Below, piece by piece: positions 36,906-49,369 of a DNA stretch of 64,000 bases. Source of the stretch: Galbula dea (lineage: Eukaryota; Chordata; Aves; Piciformes; Galbulidae); NCBI GenBank assembly GCA_013399015.1, contig VWZX01002543.1, forward strand, positions 62,001 to 126,000, given 5' to 3'. A program made the position numbers and the translations under genes. Every line of letters starts with the position of its first letter. Within the stretch, counting starts at the first letter, position 1. The notes under the pieces were generated by a model. That model worked only from the letters and a program-made list of their open reading frames with translations. It ran no database searches and was not told the DNA's origin.

Positions 36906-38996
36906 TTGCATCTGAGCTTAATCAGGTACTTCACAACTTAGGACTGAGGTGGTGGGTTTGCTTGCAGTGGAATAGACTTCTCTCTTAGTCTTTAAGAGGA
37001 CTTTCCATTTCTCCCTGAGGACAGTTACAGCAGTAACTTCAGTGGGAGTTTTTCTGCCATTCCAGTAAAATATGGGTCTCTTACTTCATTATCAGGCAGA
37101 TGGGTCTGTTCTTCTCAGCTACATACATTGTTCAAAATCTTACCAAGCTGTGAATTAATAACCTGCTGGTATGAAAACCTGTGGAGAACATTATCCAGGA
37201 GTGAATTTCACACTGAAGGAAGAGACCAAGCAGACATCCAGAACCTCACTGTTCTATTAAATGACATCTCTAATGACAGGTACATCCTATCATGTCTCCT
37301 GTGGAGGTCTTTGGGCTGTTCCTGGAGCATCTCAATACACACTAATTCAGAGTATCTGGTTCTCATCTGTGTCCAGTCTTGTACAAAGCATTTCCAGTGC
37401 TGCATCTGCTCAGAGTTCTCCTCTCTGCCCAAAACATAGAGGACTGTGACAGCAGTAGCACAGTACCACACCTCTGAATGTCTTCCCTGAGGAACAACTA
37501 CTACCACTACTTTTAAAGGGAATTGCTTCTAATAAGAGCTTATCACTGCATTTGTATTATATATAGGTAGATCTGTGTCCTTAATATCTACTCCTGATTC
37601 TGTAAGAAAAGTTAATTAGTGCATTGAAACTTAATAAAAGATTCAGTGGAAGTGGTGATGACTAATGGAGCTCAGTAGGATAGCAGTTAAGGCATTTATA
37701 AATATTTTTTTAATCATAATAAACTGGGAAGTTGATACAGGGGTATTATTAAAGAAAATATAATGAGCAGAGCACCAACAGCATCAGAGTTTGCATTGAA
37801 ACATTTTTTTCATCTGCTCTTGATAGAAAATTACTTGTACAGAGCCCAAGATAGGGACTATGGACTATGTGCTACTGATCCAGAATGAGGTGTTCCCTGT
37901 CCCAGAGTGATTTTAACCCACACAGACAAGAAGAGGGGAAGGAGGAGGAGGACTGGGGAGAGGAGAGAATTGAGAACAGAGCACTCTGTGGTGTGTACAT
38001 TTGTAATGTCTCTAATGCCTCCGTTGTGTGCAGTTTTTCCTGTGGTTGCCATTTATGAATAAGCACTAAATCTATGCATTGATCTGCCTGGATTTGATGT
38101 CTGGCATGTAGGTAGTTATCTAAATGCTAACGTCTGTGCTCTAAATACTATGTTGGGAAGTGACAGTCAACTGTGTTTCCTTGGTAAATGCAGTGTAATA
38201 AGCTGCAGGTGAACTATCAGTAGGTCAGATGAGTGCGGTGTGGCCTCAGTGGCCACTACACAGGTAGGAGATAGTGTCAGAGAAGGGATAGCCTGCTTCA
38301 TGGTTTTAATACTTAACAGCTGTGGACTAAATAATGCCATTATTAATATAAACTAGTTCCTCGGCCTCTGTAAGTTGTCTTGGCTCAGTTAGCTACTAGG
38401 GGGTTACTCCAGTGTTAGAGAATAGCCGAAGATGGGAAAAGATCATACCTTCTGAGTGCCTATGGCAGCTGGTGCTTTCAGGAGGTGGAGGAGGAAGGAT
38501 GGACTTTGGGATTTGGCATGATACTTTGGCCAACATTCAGAGTTTTTTCCTCCTAAGGAACATGTCCCATCCTTAACACTGGGTGCTATGCTGTCTTCCC
38601 TTTCCAGGTAGGGCTGTCCAGGGAGGTGGAGGGAGTTTCCCAGTGGTGGTGATGACTAACTTCTAAAAAGCCCTTTTCTTCTGGGGGCGCTGGTAGCTGC
38701 AGTGACTGCCAGGAGGAGGAATGTGGCTGCAACAAAGCTAAAGGATGATATAAGCAGCAAGATCAGCATGTTTGCTTGAGCTTGGGGACTGCACTTCCTC
38801 GCAGCCTGGAAGAGCAGACAGCTGTAGCGTGGCCAAAGTGGCACTGCCACAGGTTCCCTTATATCATTAGGTTTCATTACCTGTAGGCTTGTTCATTAAT
38901 GAACAGGAAAGAGAATAAAAGCTTGGGTCCAGCAAGTGACTGTCAACCAGATATCCTTTTTGCTTCTGTTAAGGTGCAGAGCACCTTACCTGTTTG

Positions 38997-39527
38997 TCAC
39001 AGAGTATTAGGAGTTGGAAGGGACCTCGAAAGATCATCTAGTCCAACCCCCTGCCACAGCAGGGTTCCCTAGACCAGATCACACAGAAGCATGTCCAGAT
39101 GTGTTTTGAATATCTCTGAAGAGCATCAGTCCCAAGACAGAGCCCTGAGGGACACCACTCATCCCTGGTCTCTACCTAGTCAAAGAGCCATTGACTGCAA
39201 CTCTCTGACTGCGTCCATCCAGCCAGTTTCTTATCCACTGGATAGTCCACCCATCACATCCATATCTCTCCCATTTTGAGATAAGGATGTCATGAGGAAC
39301 CGTGTCAAAAGCCTTATAGAAGTCCAGGTAGATGATATGATTCGGTCTTCCCTCATCAGCTGTTGATGTCACTCCATCACAGAAGGCCACCAAATTGGTC
39401 AGGCACAACTTGCCCTTAGTGAACCCATGTTGGCCTCTTCAAATCACCTCTTTGTCTTGCATGTGCCTTAACATCATTTCCATGACAATCTGCAGCATGC
39501 TCTTCCCAGGCACAGAGGTGAGGCTTA
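38997..39527 (-). mobile_element. CR1 LINE with internal deletion (RT core joined to 3' tail)
   Basis: The 3' end on the minus strand (38997-39115, AGTATTAGGAGTTGGAAGG onward) belongs to the TTAGGAGTTGG subgroup. At about 39115-39125 it jumps to reverse-transcriptase core sequence. There the minus strand encodes CLTNLVAFCDGVTS, IIYLDFYKAFDTVPHDIL and IQWIRNWLDGRSQRV. Normally more than 500 bases separate these regions, so the C-terminal part of ORF2 is deleted. The palm aspartate in YLDFYKAFD is retained, but the piece is truncated at both protein ends and non-functional. Confidence 0.93.
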
Positions 39528-39974
39528 AATAAAACCTTGATAGAAGAACTATTTCAGCTGAGAACATAAGGTTCTGATAAGAAGGCAGATTTATTTATCC
39601 AGGAGAGTTGCAGCTTTATTTTCTTTCTTAATTTCATGGGTATGTCAGGTAACTATAAAAAAGGATTTTATTCTTTAATTAAAACTTTATCAGAGGCATT
39701 TTAATTGCAGCTATGCTTATGAGAATGAATGTTTGAAATACTTCTAATCTTACTTGAGAAAGAGACAACTGCTTGTGTATTCATAACTGTAAGCCAGCTG
39801 ACTGAAATACCCATACTGGTACTTTGATGCTGCAGAACCTTACCTAGCTGTGTTGCTGCTGCTTCAGTGACACCAGGGACTGTGGTCTCTCTGAAGACAG
39901 GGTCACTGCTATATTAAACACTTTTTCACCAGTTCCTTCAGAGCTCTTGAGATCTACCTTTTGCCTTTGTAACC

Positions 39975-40348
39975 TGGGGCTGGTTAGTCTGAGGAAGTGC
40001 AGCCCTAGAGAGGATCTTCTCAATGATGATCAATAGCTAAAGAGTGGGGGCAAGAGGATGGGGTTAGGCTGTTTTCAGTGGTGCTCAGGGGCAGGACAAG
40101 GGACAGTGGGCACAAACTGGAACCCAGGAAGTTTTACTTAAACATGAGGAGAAACTTCTTTGCTATGAGGGTGGCAGAACCCTGGCCCAGGCTGGCCAGA
40201 GAAGTTGTGGAGTCTGCTCTGGAGGTATTCCAAACCCACCTGGATGTGATCCCAGGCAACTTTCTCTCAGTGACCCTGCTTTATCAGGGGGACAGGACTG
40301 GATGATGCCCAGAGGTCCCTTCCAACCCCCACCATTCTGGGATTCTGT
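39975..40348 (+). mobile_element. CR1 LINE 3' end, about 374 bases
   Basis: The plus-strand copy starts near GGGGCTGGTTAGTCTGAGGA, matching the GLFSL-coding block of ORF2. An open stretch at 40078-40305 includes GRTRDSGHKLEPRKFYLNMR and RVAEPWPRLAREVVESALEV. It ends CCAACCCCCACCATTCTGGG ATTCTG. The tail differs from the other subgroups here, so it may be a further one. It has no complete frame. Confidence 0.9.
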
Positions 40349-40863
40349 AATACTAACCTAAAAGAAATTTCTATTAAACTTTACACTATGTTGCTGTCTA
40401 CATCAGTTCCAGAAAAGGAAATGGGGTCATACATGGTGCATCTGTATTGTATAGACATGGTCATCTGGCATCAGACAGAGCCCAACTCCCATTTTATATG
40501 TACATTTATCTTCTGTCTCTCTAATTAATGCTGCTGTGCTGTGCTAGGCAAGTGGTGCAGGTACCTTTTGAAATGCTAATGCCCTGGTGGAGTGTCCTGG
40601 TTCCTTTGTCAGCTCCGTAGAAGCTGCAGCAGAGGTCAGCAGTGAAAGGTTTAATGAAACTTGGACCTTGCAGTGACTCACCAGATTTCACCCATGCAGA
40701 GACAGCAGATATCAAACAGCCAGCTGCCATTATGTGTCTTTTTTCTGTTTCTTGCTGGCTGGGCTCACATTCCCTGGAAAGATTAAGTGATGTGTTTTCC
40801 TATGTAGCCCAAGTGTATTCAGGATCCTTGGGGATTGGTTTCTCTACCTTATTACTCTAAGGG

Positions 40864-41149
40864 ATCACAGAATCACAGAATGTTAGGAGTTGGAAGGGAC
40901 CTCAAAAGATATCTAGTCCAATGCCCCTGCCACAGCAGGATTCCCTAGACCAGCTCACACAGAAGTGCGTCCAGACGGGTTTGGAATATCTCCACAGAAG
41001 GAGACTCCACAGCCTCTCTGGGAAGTCTGTACCAGGGCTCCATCAGCCTCACTGGGAAAACATTTCTATGTGTATTCACATGGAACCTCCTATGCTTCAG
41101 CTTACAGCCATTGCCTCTTGTCCTGTCACTGGGCTTCACTGAGAAGACC
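40864..41149 (-). mobile_element. CR1 LINE 3' end cut off at an N
   Basis: The minus-strand copy starts TCACAGAATCACAGAATGTT and follows 418-1048 and 34831-35271 closely, with an open stretch encoding KPSDRTRGNGCKLKHRRFHV. It stops in mid-element at GAGAAGACC, directly before the N at 41150. The unrelated sequence on the other side shows that the break is probably a gap in the assembly rather than natural truncation. Confidence 0.93.
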
Positions 41150-41150
41150 N
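41150..41150. other. Unknown base, probable collapsed assembly gap
   Basis: A single N sits where a CR1 copy ends abruptly, at a point that continues normally in its sister copies at 418 and 34831. Missing sequence is likely. Confidence 0.65.
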
Positions 41151-44100
41151 TAAATTTCTCAAAACCCGAAGAAATTTTGTTTATCTATTTAAAGTACTTA
41201 AGCACATCCTCACCAAAAAAAAAAGTCAGATGTTCAGTGGCTGTTTTACAGGCAATTAGAAGACATTTTCATTAACCATATAGGAGTCCACTTTGCCTTT
41301 CAGTAGCTGTGTAGTCATCAGATGTTCTGGTTTCCTCTCTAAGACTATGTGTCTTCGGAGTAGGTGTGTTTTAATAAACACTTGCATGGCAATTCAGCCT
41401 TTGTGGCTGGTCTTCCTCCATATAGGTCAGTGTTAAGATGTCTCTTTTCCAGCCATAAACCAGAAAATCAATGTATAAAATGGTGTGTATGTGGAAATGA
41501 GAAATCAAAATGCAGGCTCAAACAGGAGAAGCATAATATTACAACGTTGGAAAACCTGCAGATTTGTCCTTGCCTGGTTGAAGCAGGTTGGTCAGTAAGG
41601 AGATAAATCTCTTCTTGTTGCATATGTGATTTGTTGTGTAGAAAGGGCTCCAAAGAGTTTCAGCTGCAGGCAATTTCCTGCTGTTTCAAGCCCTGAAGAA
41701 GCACAGGGTTTTGTCAAACTCAACCTTTTCTGCATAACTGTTCTTCCCTGGTTTTGGTTTCAGATGCTGAAGTTGGGGAAGGTACTCAGGTGAGAGGAAG
41801 GGAATTATGGAAGCAAGAAAATCCCAGAGAAGGTCTTTCATAGGTAGCTGAATGTGGGTGACTTTTAATTGTTTTTACTAGTGTGGAAACTTGCTGAAAG
41901 GACACATAGAGTTAAAATACTTGTCATCAAAACTGACTTTTAAAATGGTAAACTGAGATTGTAAGCTACACTGTAGGAGTTGTAGTAACTATCTAATTAG
42001 GAGGAAAAATACAGTGTGCATGTTTCTGGCTCTTCTGGTAAAGCAGAGAATTTGCTTATCTTGTCTTTAGAAAAGTTTGTTCTTGCCTTGGAGCTGCAAA
42101 ATCCAACTTTGGCACTCCATGAAGCAGCCCTGAGCCTGGCTCTGGCTGCTAATGCTGCCTTTTTGGGACTAATATCTCAATCTCAGCTTGTGTGGTTTGT
42201 GACTGCTTTGATCTGAGTTTACCAGGTTTGAGATCCCATCTCTTTGATTTCTCACATGCAGTCTAAAAGGTTAATAGTGAACAATTTACCATTTTCTAAT
42301 GTAATGGCTGGATTTCCTCAACTTTTAGGGGCAAATTCTGCAGGCTGTTGCTTTGACAGGAAAAGAGGGAAGACAGTTTTGGGTGTCTTATCAGTCTCTG
42401 TCTTTTCAGTTAATCACACCCTCACCTGTTGGAGGGAGTTGTGGTTACATTGCTCTTCTTCTCTCCCCCTCCCTATGGCTTCATGTCTTAGACTGGAGTC
42501 TGGCACTTCTGGATGAGGACTTATGCTCCCCCAGCTTCCAAAAATCATGTCCCCATAAGTGACTTGTGTTGATGCACTGGTGCTCATTCTGCCACTGAAT
42601 TAATATGCTATCTGACAGCTCCAGCTGCTTTTTTTTATCTCTTCTGCCAAGGATCCAACAGCAAGAGGTGGTGCTCGAGCCTGAGAGACGCCAAATAGTT
42701 TCAGCTTTAATCAGTTCTAAGGTGATGGCAATATTACATTCTTGCATCTTTTCTTTAAAGCAACTCAGCAGTCTGTAAGCAATCAAAAAGAAGCCATAGG
42801 GACTTAGAAACAGTCTCTGGCAGTTGCTTGTCTTGCACACAGTTCCTCAAGTGCTTGCACTTGCCTGAGCGCAGGAAGGTGTTCAACACTGTGGAAGAAA
42901 AGTGAGCAGATCTTAAACCTCAGAGCATCACTTGATTTTGTTCTGTATGGATTGTGAGTGGAGAACAGTTTCAGATATTGACAGTCAAAGAGAAAAATGC
43001 AAGGGTGGTAGTTGTCATGAATGCTTTTCTTTGGCAGGAAGGGATAAGGGTTCAAGGCAGGACAGTAGCTGCTTGAATTTTGTTTAATGCTAACAGGAGC
43101 GAGCTGGCTGCCCCCTGCAGAAGATGTCCCCCTGATGTGTGCTTTGTTTAGTATTTGGAGCTGAAGGTAATATTTTCTCCAGTTTATTGCAGATTTTGTT
43201 ATTATTTGCATACAAGACAAGCATAAATGAATGCATTATTGCCCTCCTATCTTCACAGGCTTTTATCTTTTTCTTTAACTCATAGCGTTTGCAAATAACA
43301 CTCTTGTGCTCTTTAACACTAATCTCTTCAAAAAATAAGGAGAAAAGAGGCTGTTCTCTAAGGCTGCCAGTTCCCAACTACTTTTAACCAGAGAGCTACC
43401 TGACTGTACTGCACAGATTTGGTGACAGTCTGTTGGGGTCACAAGAATGTGCTATCTGTGTATGTCCTGATGGATGTGCATGCTTGCTTTGTGCTTTCAT
43501 TTGGGGTCTGCAGTACCGTTGGTGTTCCCCTGCCTCCCCCTGCTTGCTTTTTAGTTTTGTTAAACCTCATATACATTGATGGTTACATACAAAATGTTGT
43601 CTGGGAATTATGTTGCATGTAAGTAATTGCATAATGAACATAAAGGTTTATTAAGGTCATTGTAGAAGGCATGGGCAATTGGGTTTTTTGGTTTCTTCCT
43701 GAATTCCTGCAGCAATTAGCACAACATAGTTGTCAGTGTCACCCTAATGGAAATATGATACAGTGCTAAGGGAGGCTTGTGAGCTGAAATAACAGTGATG
43801 TGAGCCATGGAGTCAGAAGTAAGCAAGCTAGCTGACCTCAGAAGAGGCTTGATTGAAAAGTAGAGGGTGGAGGAGGTAAGGACTCAGCTTTAACTCTTTA
43901 TTTTAAAGGCCTGATGATAATAGTAACTTATGGAATGCTTAGTATAATCTTTTCAGGATGAACCAAACCAACATTTTTTTTCATGGTCAGCTTGCAGTTC
44001 AGTAATTGTATTAGTATTTAGTATTTGGCTCCTGAGCTTCAGGTGTGACCCTGCCTTCTGGTAACCTTGCAGGTCACCCTGGGAAGGCATTTATAGATTC

Positions 44101-44999
44101 CATAGGTGTTAACTCTTGACTGTAGCTCGTAGTCTGACGTTTCTCCTCTCCCCAGGAACTCACCTCTGTGCAGCAGGTGGGGCAGCTGAGCATGCTGCTT
44201 TGAGGAGATGCACAAAAATGGCCTCTACTTGTGCTGTCCCTGTCTCTGGGAGTTAAAAAGACACTTTGATCTTCACAGCAGTTAACAATATTCTTTTGAC
44301 AGATTTAAAGGAATTAACATCTTTCTGGTGAGAACAGCCCTCATTGACCCTTCTAGTTAAGACCAGCTGTCAGGAGGGCAAGCTAGAAGTGCATCTTAAG
44401 AATTAGCAAATGTAGATTTGGGGGCATTAATTTTTGTTAAACTGTGGCTTTAGTGCTTATCCTGAAGTACTGCTGGAGTGCTTTATCTTCTGTATTCCTG
44501 GCTTACTAGATGCTTGGGAAAGTCAAAGCTGACTTATACTGACTTCAGTTCACATTGAGTCTGCAGCATTTTATCTTCACTGTATTTTTTCTACTGGGAA
44601 GGTAGCTTGTGTGTGTCTGCTAGTCCAGGGTAAAAAGCACTAGGTTTGAAATTTAGCAGTGCAAAAAATAGAAAGCAGAGGGAAGCCCTTCTGAGCCCTC
44701 AAATGATACAGCTGGGGCACGTACAGCTTTTCTGTATGGGCTTGTTTTCTGTGCTGTAACTGAAGGAAGCAAAGGGTAATGCAGATCCTGCCTTGAAATG
44801 TTCATGTCTTTGATGTTAACATTTGTTTAAAAAAGGTTAATGGCAGACAATTATGTGCTAAAGGAGCTACATCACAAGAAAAGTCAATAGTACTAGCAAA
44901 CTGTAACTTTGAATTAATGATAGAACTGAACAGTTATGCCAGACAATTTATTTAAGGAGGCAGCACAGTTTATTATAAACTGCTAAAGTGGGATGTGTT

Positions 45000-45011
45000 G
45001 GGGGGGGGGGG
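45000..45011. repeat. Poly-G tract, 12 bases
   Basis: Twelve uninterrupted G residues follow TGTGTT. This is the longest G homopolymer in the window. A small imperfect palindrome (CAGTTTATTATAAACTG, 44966-44982) lies just upstream. Confidence 0.85.
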
Positions 45012-48000
45012 TTATAGCTGTATAAAAAGGCATATTTATCACTCCACACTAAATTCTTCAAGTGAGTGAATAAAGAACCAAGTATTTGGATGTTTTAAAT
45101 TTAACATGCTGTACATTAATGTTGAATATTTAAAAATAAAACTTATTGAATTAAGCTGTGTCCATTAGATGGGGTTCTTGAAGGGAAAAGGCACAGTTTT
45201 GCCTATTTAGCATGAGGACCTCAGAGTTTAAATAGCTTCTGTTTATTTTGTAATCTGTGTCTGTGGTAAGAGTCAATTACTGCTTTATGGCACTGGTGAC
45301 TAACATTTCATTAGTGTATCTTGAAACAATGGCAAACTTGTGGGGATTGGGTTTTTTCCTGCTTTCCAACCTAGCATCCTGGGAGCTTAGAAAACTGTTG
45401 AGTCTACATTCAGCCTTTGTCTAGTTGGGGTAAGTCCCCTAGCTGGGATCAATCTTAAAATGTCTGAGAAACTGTGCTGGTTTTTCTTGGGTAAGCTGGC
45501 TAAACCTTTAAAGGTTTCATAGAGAAGCTCTGGAGTTCAGGGTGTTCTAAAGTTCTATACATAAAACATAAGCAGTCTGCTATGGAAAGTGCCTTCAGGT
45601 CCTCCTCTGAAAGCAGTTGTGGCCCTCCTGACTCCACACTCATTTGAGATGGATGCTGTAGGGCTCTAAAATGCCCAGAAGAGAACAGAAATAAAGACTG
45701 AACAACCAACCAAAACCAAACCAAACAAGCAACCCCCCCAAAAACAGGAAGAGAATGAGGAGTGAAGAGAAAGGAAAGCTTTGGCTAGCCCAAAGCCTCT
45801 AAGAGTATTTCAGTTCCTGGTGTTAAGCTGCTTGACAGCTCTAGAAGAGACTTGGTAGACTAGGCTGATCTCACACGAGTCTTATACTTGGGTCTCACTA
45901 GGATTATGGAGTTGGATCACTCCTGATAAATGTCAGTGTAAAGCAGCAGAGAATCAAAGCAGCTGAGCTGGTCGTGACCTTCTTTGCACAGGGATAATTA
46001 ATAGCTAATGAGACTGGTAAAACATGGTTCTAAAACACAGTAGACTGCATCATCTGGACAGCTTGGACATTAAAATTTTAAATTGCACTTTGAAATGGAA
46101 TTAGACATCTTTTACCATCGTGGGGAAAAAGATAACCACCTCCATTAAAGGCTGTGGGTCATATATGTCACTGAAATGCATGTCATCTTCAGTACAGTTA
46201 AACTACAGGATAAGAATTAGTTGTGAATTTGAGGTCAGAGGATAGGGAAAAGCATGGGTTAGACTAATATAATACCTGATTTTAGTATGTACTTTAAATT
46301 AGGTCTGCTGTGCAAATTTTATGGAGAAGCCTTTCTTGTTATTTTTTTCCTGTCTCAGTTTCTTCTGCTCAAGCAGTAGTAGGCTTGATATGGGATTTTC
46401 TAGAGCCTGTTCTGTGCTCTGCAGTAAATACAAAAAATACTCCAAAGAAAACAAGTGAAAGCCAATTAGCACAAGATATTCTTAAGAAACTTTAGTATGT
46501 TTGTTTTTTCTTTTTCCCCCCTCTCAACTATTTCCCCTTTTTCTATATCAGCTAGTGCTGACTTCTGAGGTTAGTCAGTCTAGGATAACTCTGCACACAA
46601 TGACTTTCCACTTATGTTAATCAGAGAAGGGCTTTGTCTAAATTCTGCTGTCCTGAATCAGGCAATTTGTTCTGCAGAACTCAAGAGGACCAAGTTGAAT
46701 GCAGCCTTTGACTTGTGTCTGGCTGTTGGCTTGTGTAGCCAGTGAGCTACAGAGAGCAGGCATCCTCTGAGGATAAAGCTGATAGGTTTTATGGTGTCTG
46801 TGAAGCAGGCAGTGCAGGTTGAACTTTGAGGGATATTTTCTTTAACTCTTCAGGTGTGTCTTTATGTGTTTTCCTTGTTCCTGGTGTTTGTCAAAGGGAA
46901 GGACAAGAGAAGAAGAAAGAATTGATGCTGTTCTAGGAGAAGGCCGTGTTCATTAGTGTGATGCTTACACGTTCTGAAACTCTGAAGTTCCCAGACATGA
47001 TTCCTCACCCTCTGTTAGTCCTTTCTGGCTTTGTGGTGGCTGCAGGTGAAGCATTTGGAGGGGACTTTGAAGATGCTTCCTGGCAGAAGAGACCACACAG
47101 GGCGATGTAGGAGGAGCCCTGGCAGAGCATGTGGGAGGCACAACCAAGATTCTTTTTTCTTTTGCTTGCAGAACTTCACACAGGACTTCAGCAAGCTTTT
47201 GTCATGCAGGTGGTTTTGCTTTGAAGGAGAGCAAAAGCTGTACAGAAGCATCTGATTCAGAGAAGATACTGGGGTTTTTTTGGCTAATTCTGCTCCCAGT
47301 TGTGCCTCTTGAAGCACTCGTGAGAAGTGGCTGTTTGCTTAAAAGCACTGCAGTCTGCAGTTACTGGAGAGAGAAAAATGACAGAGACACTTTTGGATCT
47401 GTGTGCCACATTTCAGGAAGATAAGCAACCTCAGGACAGAAGCTTTTGCATCAGAGTGGATGTGTGTGTCATACCTAGTTGGCTTTCTGTGACCACTGGC
47501 TGTTGTTCTTCCTACTGGGCTGCATTCAGGGCCACCACTGCAGCACCTGAAGGGAGGTTACTTCTAATGGCTTTGTGTCAGTTCGGAGGAAATGAAAGGA
47601 ATATAACAAGTTGGTTTTTAGGCTGATTGTGATTAGTAAATATTTCATTAGGAAGCTTGTAAAAAAGCAGCAATTTTAAATTTAAACTTTGCAAATGGGT
47701 TTTTGTCTGAACCTTGAGGTCAGCTACAGAATGAAAGAGCAAATCTGATTTTCTGTTTAGGGTTTGCTGGTTTTGGACTACACTGACTTGGGCTCATAAA
47801 AGAGAGCACTGAAGCATTTGCATTTCTTTTAGTTGCTTTCTGTGTCCTTAAACCCAAACACAGAAGGGATTGCATTTCCCTCTGCCCTGCATGTGGGAGC
47901 ATGCTTCTGGAGAGATTATTTTTAGAACATCTCCTTTGACTATAGCCACAGGAGGAACAGAGAGCAGAGAATCTGAAATGCCAGAGGTGAATGCCAGGTG

Positions 48001-48572
48001 AACCAGCTCACAACAATTGTACTTACCAGCTTTTGGTGGAGCAGCTTTCATCTCTCCAAGGAAATGATGGCCAGTGACCACACATCACTTTTGAAGTGTT
48101 TGAACAGAGACAGAAGACAAGGTTCAAGTTTTACTGACATGGGGAGTTTGGAGACTCTGCAGCAGTCTTCTAAAATAATCTAGAAGAAAAATGTGTCCTA
48201 ATAAGCTTTGCCCAATACCTCAGCTTGAGCTGTAAACTAATTAGCTTGATGAATTCTTATACCCCTCATAAAGTATAGCAACCTTGGAAAAGAGGGGGTG
48301 GGTATTTAATTTGGCAGAAAACACTGAAATCAGGTTTAATTTCAAAACTCAGTTCAGGAAACAGTGGCAACACTTTCACCTGTTTTCTTAGCTGCTGCTT
48401 ACAACTCCAGGAATAGTGCAAGATGGAAGCTGTGTTTCTGTGAGGGTTTTGTTTTGTTGTTTGTTGGGGGTTTTTTGGTAAAAAATATCTTGACCTGTTC
48501 TTTCTGGAGCACAGTTGAGTTTCATAATGAATTTGATAAGAATTTATACAGAGATATTTTTGACTATTCAGT

Positions 48573-48606
48573 TTATTCAACTTGATTGAATAATCAAATT
48601 GAATAA
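48573..48606. repeat. AT-rich hairpin, 15-bp stem with one mismatch
   Basis: The left arm 48573-48587 and right arm 48592-48606 pair at 14 of 15 positions around a GAAT loop (core ATTCAACTTGATT and AATCAAATTGAAT). The sequence is AT-rich, so chance is plausible. Confidence 0.65.
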
Positions 48607-49005
48607 TTTGTTTATTCATTTTTTCCATTAAAAAGAAGCAGCAAGTCAAGGTAAATATCCCAACATCATTTCTGTGTGGTTCTGCAGCAATATTACTGTA
48701 CAAACGATGGTTAGGACTTGAGATCAAGTTCATACAAGATATGACTTAAAAATCACTGAGCACTTGGCTCCCATATTTTGGAGGGGACTATTGTTAATAA
48801 TCAAGGAATAGCAGAAATGAGATGACTTCAGTAAGAACTAAAATACAAATCTTTAGAACATTTGTGGCATGCTGGTTGTTCAGGAGGGATCATCATCTTC
48901 TGACAAATGATATGCTCTGAGAGCTGATCTCCAGCACTCAGACAGCTCTTTCAAAGCCTGACTGAATGGTACACTTCTGGCTGGAAGGAGAGGCTCCATT
49001 TTTGT

Positions 49006-49050
49006 GACTGGATGATCTTAGAGGTCTTTTCCAACTTTGATTCTGTGATT
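49006..49050 (+). mobile_element. CR1 3'-tail fragment, 45 bases
   Basis: Only GACTGGATGATCTTAGAGGT, CTTTTCCAAC and a final GATTCTGTGATT remain of a plus-strand CR1 end. It lies 319 bases before the TPK1 exon at 49370. Confidence 0.75.
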
Positions 49051-49369
49051 TGAAAGATCTGAGAGTTGTCCTTCTAGAACCATGCAGATGCAAGTGTTGC
49101 CTTACTGAGCCAAGGGGATATATAAGCATCTGAGTGAGGTGTGGCTCCTTCAGCAGAGAAGGGTCACTGGGTTTACCAGCCTTACACATCATCTCTTACT
49201 TTATTTTGAATCACCTGATAGCAACTGTGTTGTTTTAACATTCTTTTAACTAACTCCTGTTCCCTTGAGATATTAACACTTGTACCCCTTAGCACTCTTG
49301 AGAAAATAAGTATTAAATGTTGTAAGATGGATTAGCTTTTCATTTCACTGCTCATTGCTTTCTTTCCAG

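Larger units (their letters stand above)
21496..49369 (+). other. TPK1: TPK1 intron between the two recognised exons
   Basis: This 27,874-base phase 2 intron begins GTATTT and ends TTTCTTTCCAG. A likely branch adenosine lies near 49347 or 49354. It holds eleven CR1 segments in both orientations. Stretches with nothing recognisable are 21496-23451, 23786-25140, 25551-28290, 28537-32458, 32623-34830, 35525-38996, 39528-39974, 40349-40863, 41151-49005 and 49051-49369. Within them are only low-complexity tracts, a short tandem repeat and chance open frames. There is no sign of a nested gene with splice sites on either strand. Confidence 0.88.

Noticed and set aside
37208..37507. 99-codon minus-strand frame considered as a decayed retroviral fragment
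   Set aside because: I could not find any retroviral motif in order, and the resemblance was only in composition.
42804..43220. 138-codon minus-strand open frame
   Set aside because: No recognisable domain, splice context or start context; consistent with chance in 64 kb on six frames.
48266..48733. 155-codon minus-strand open frame
   Set aside because: No family resemblance. Part of it is the complement of a G/T-rich tract (runs of Q, T, K, N), and it lies in AT-rich intron, so chance is likely.
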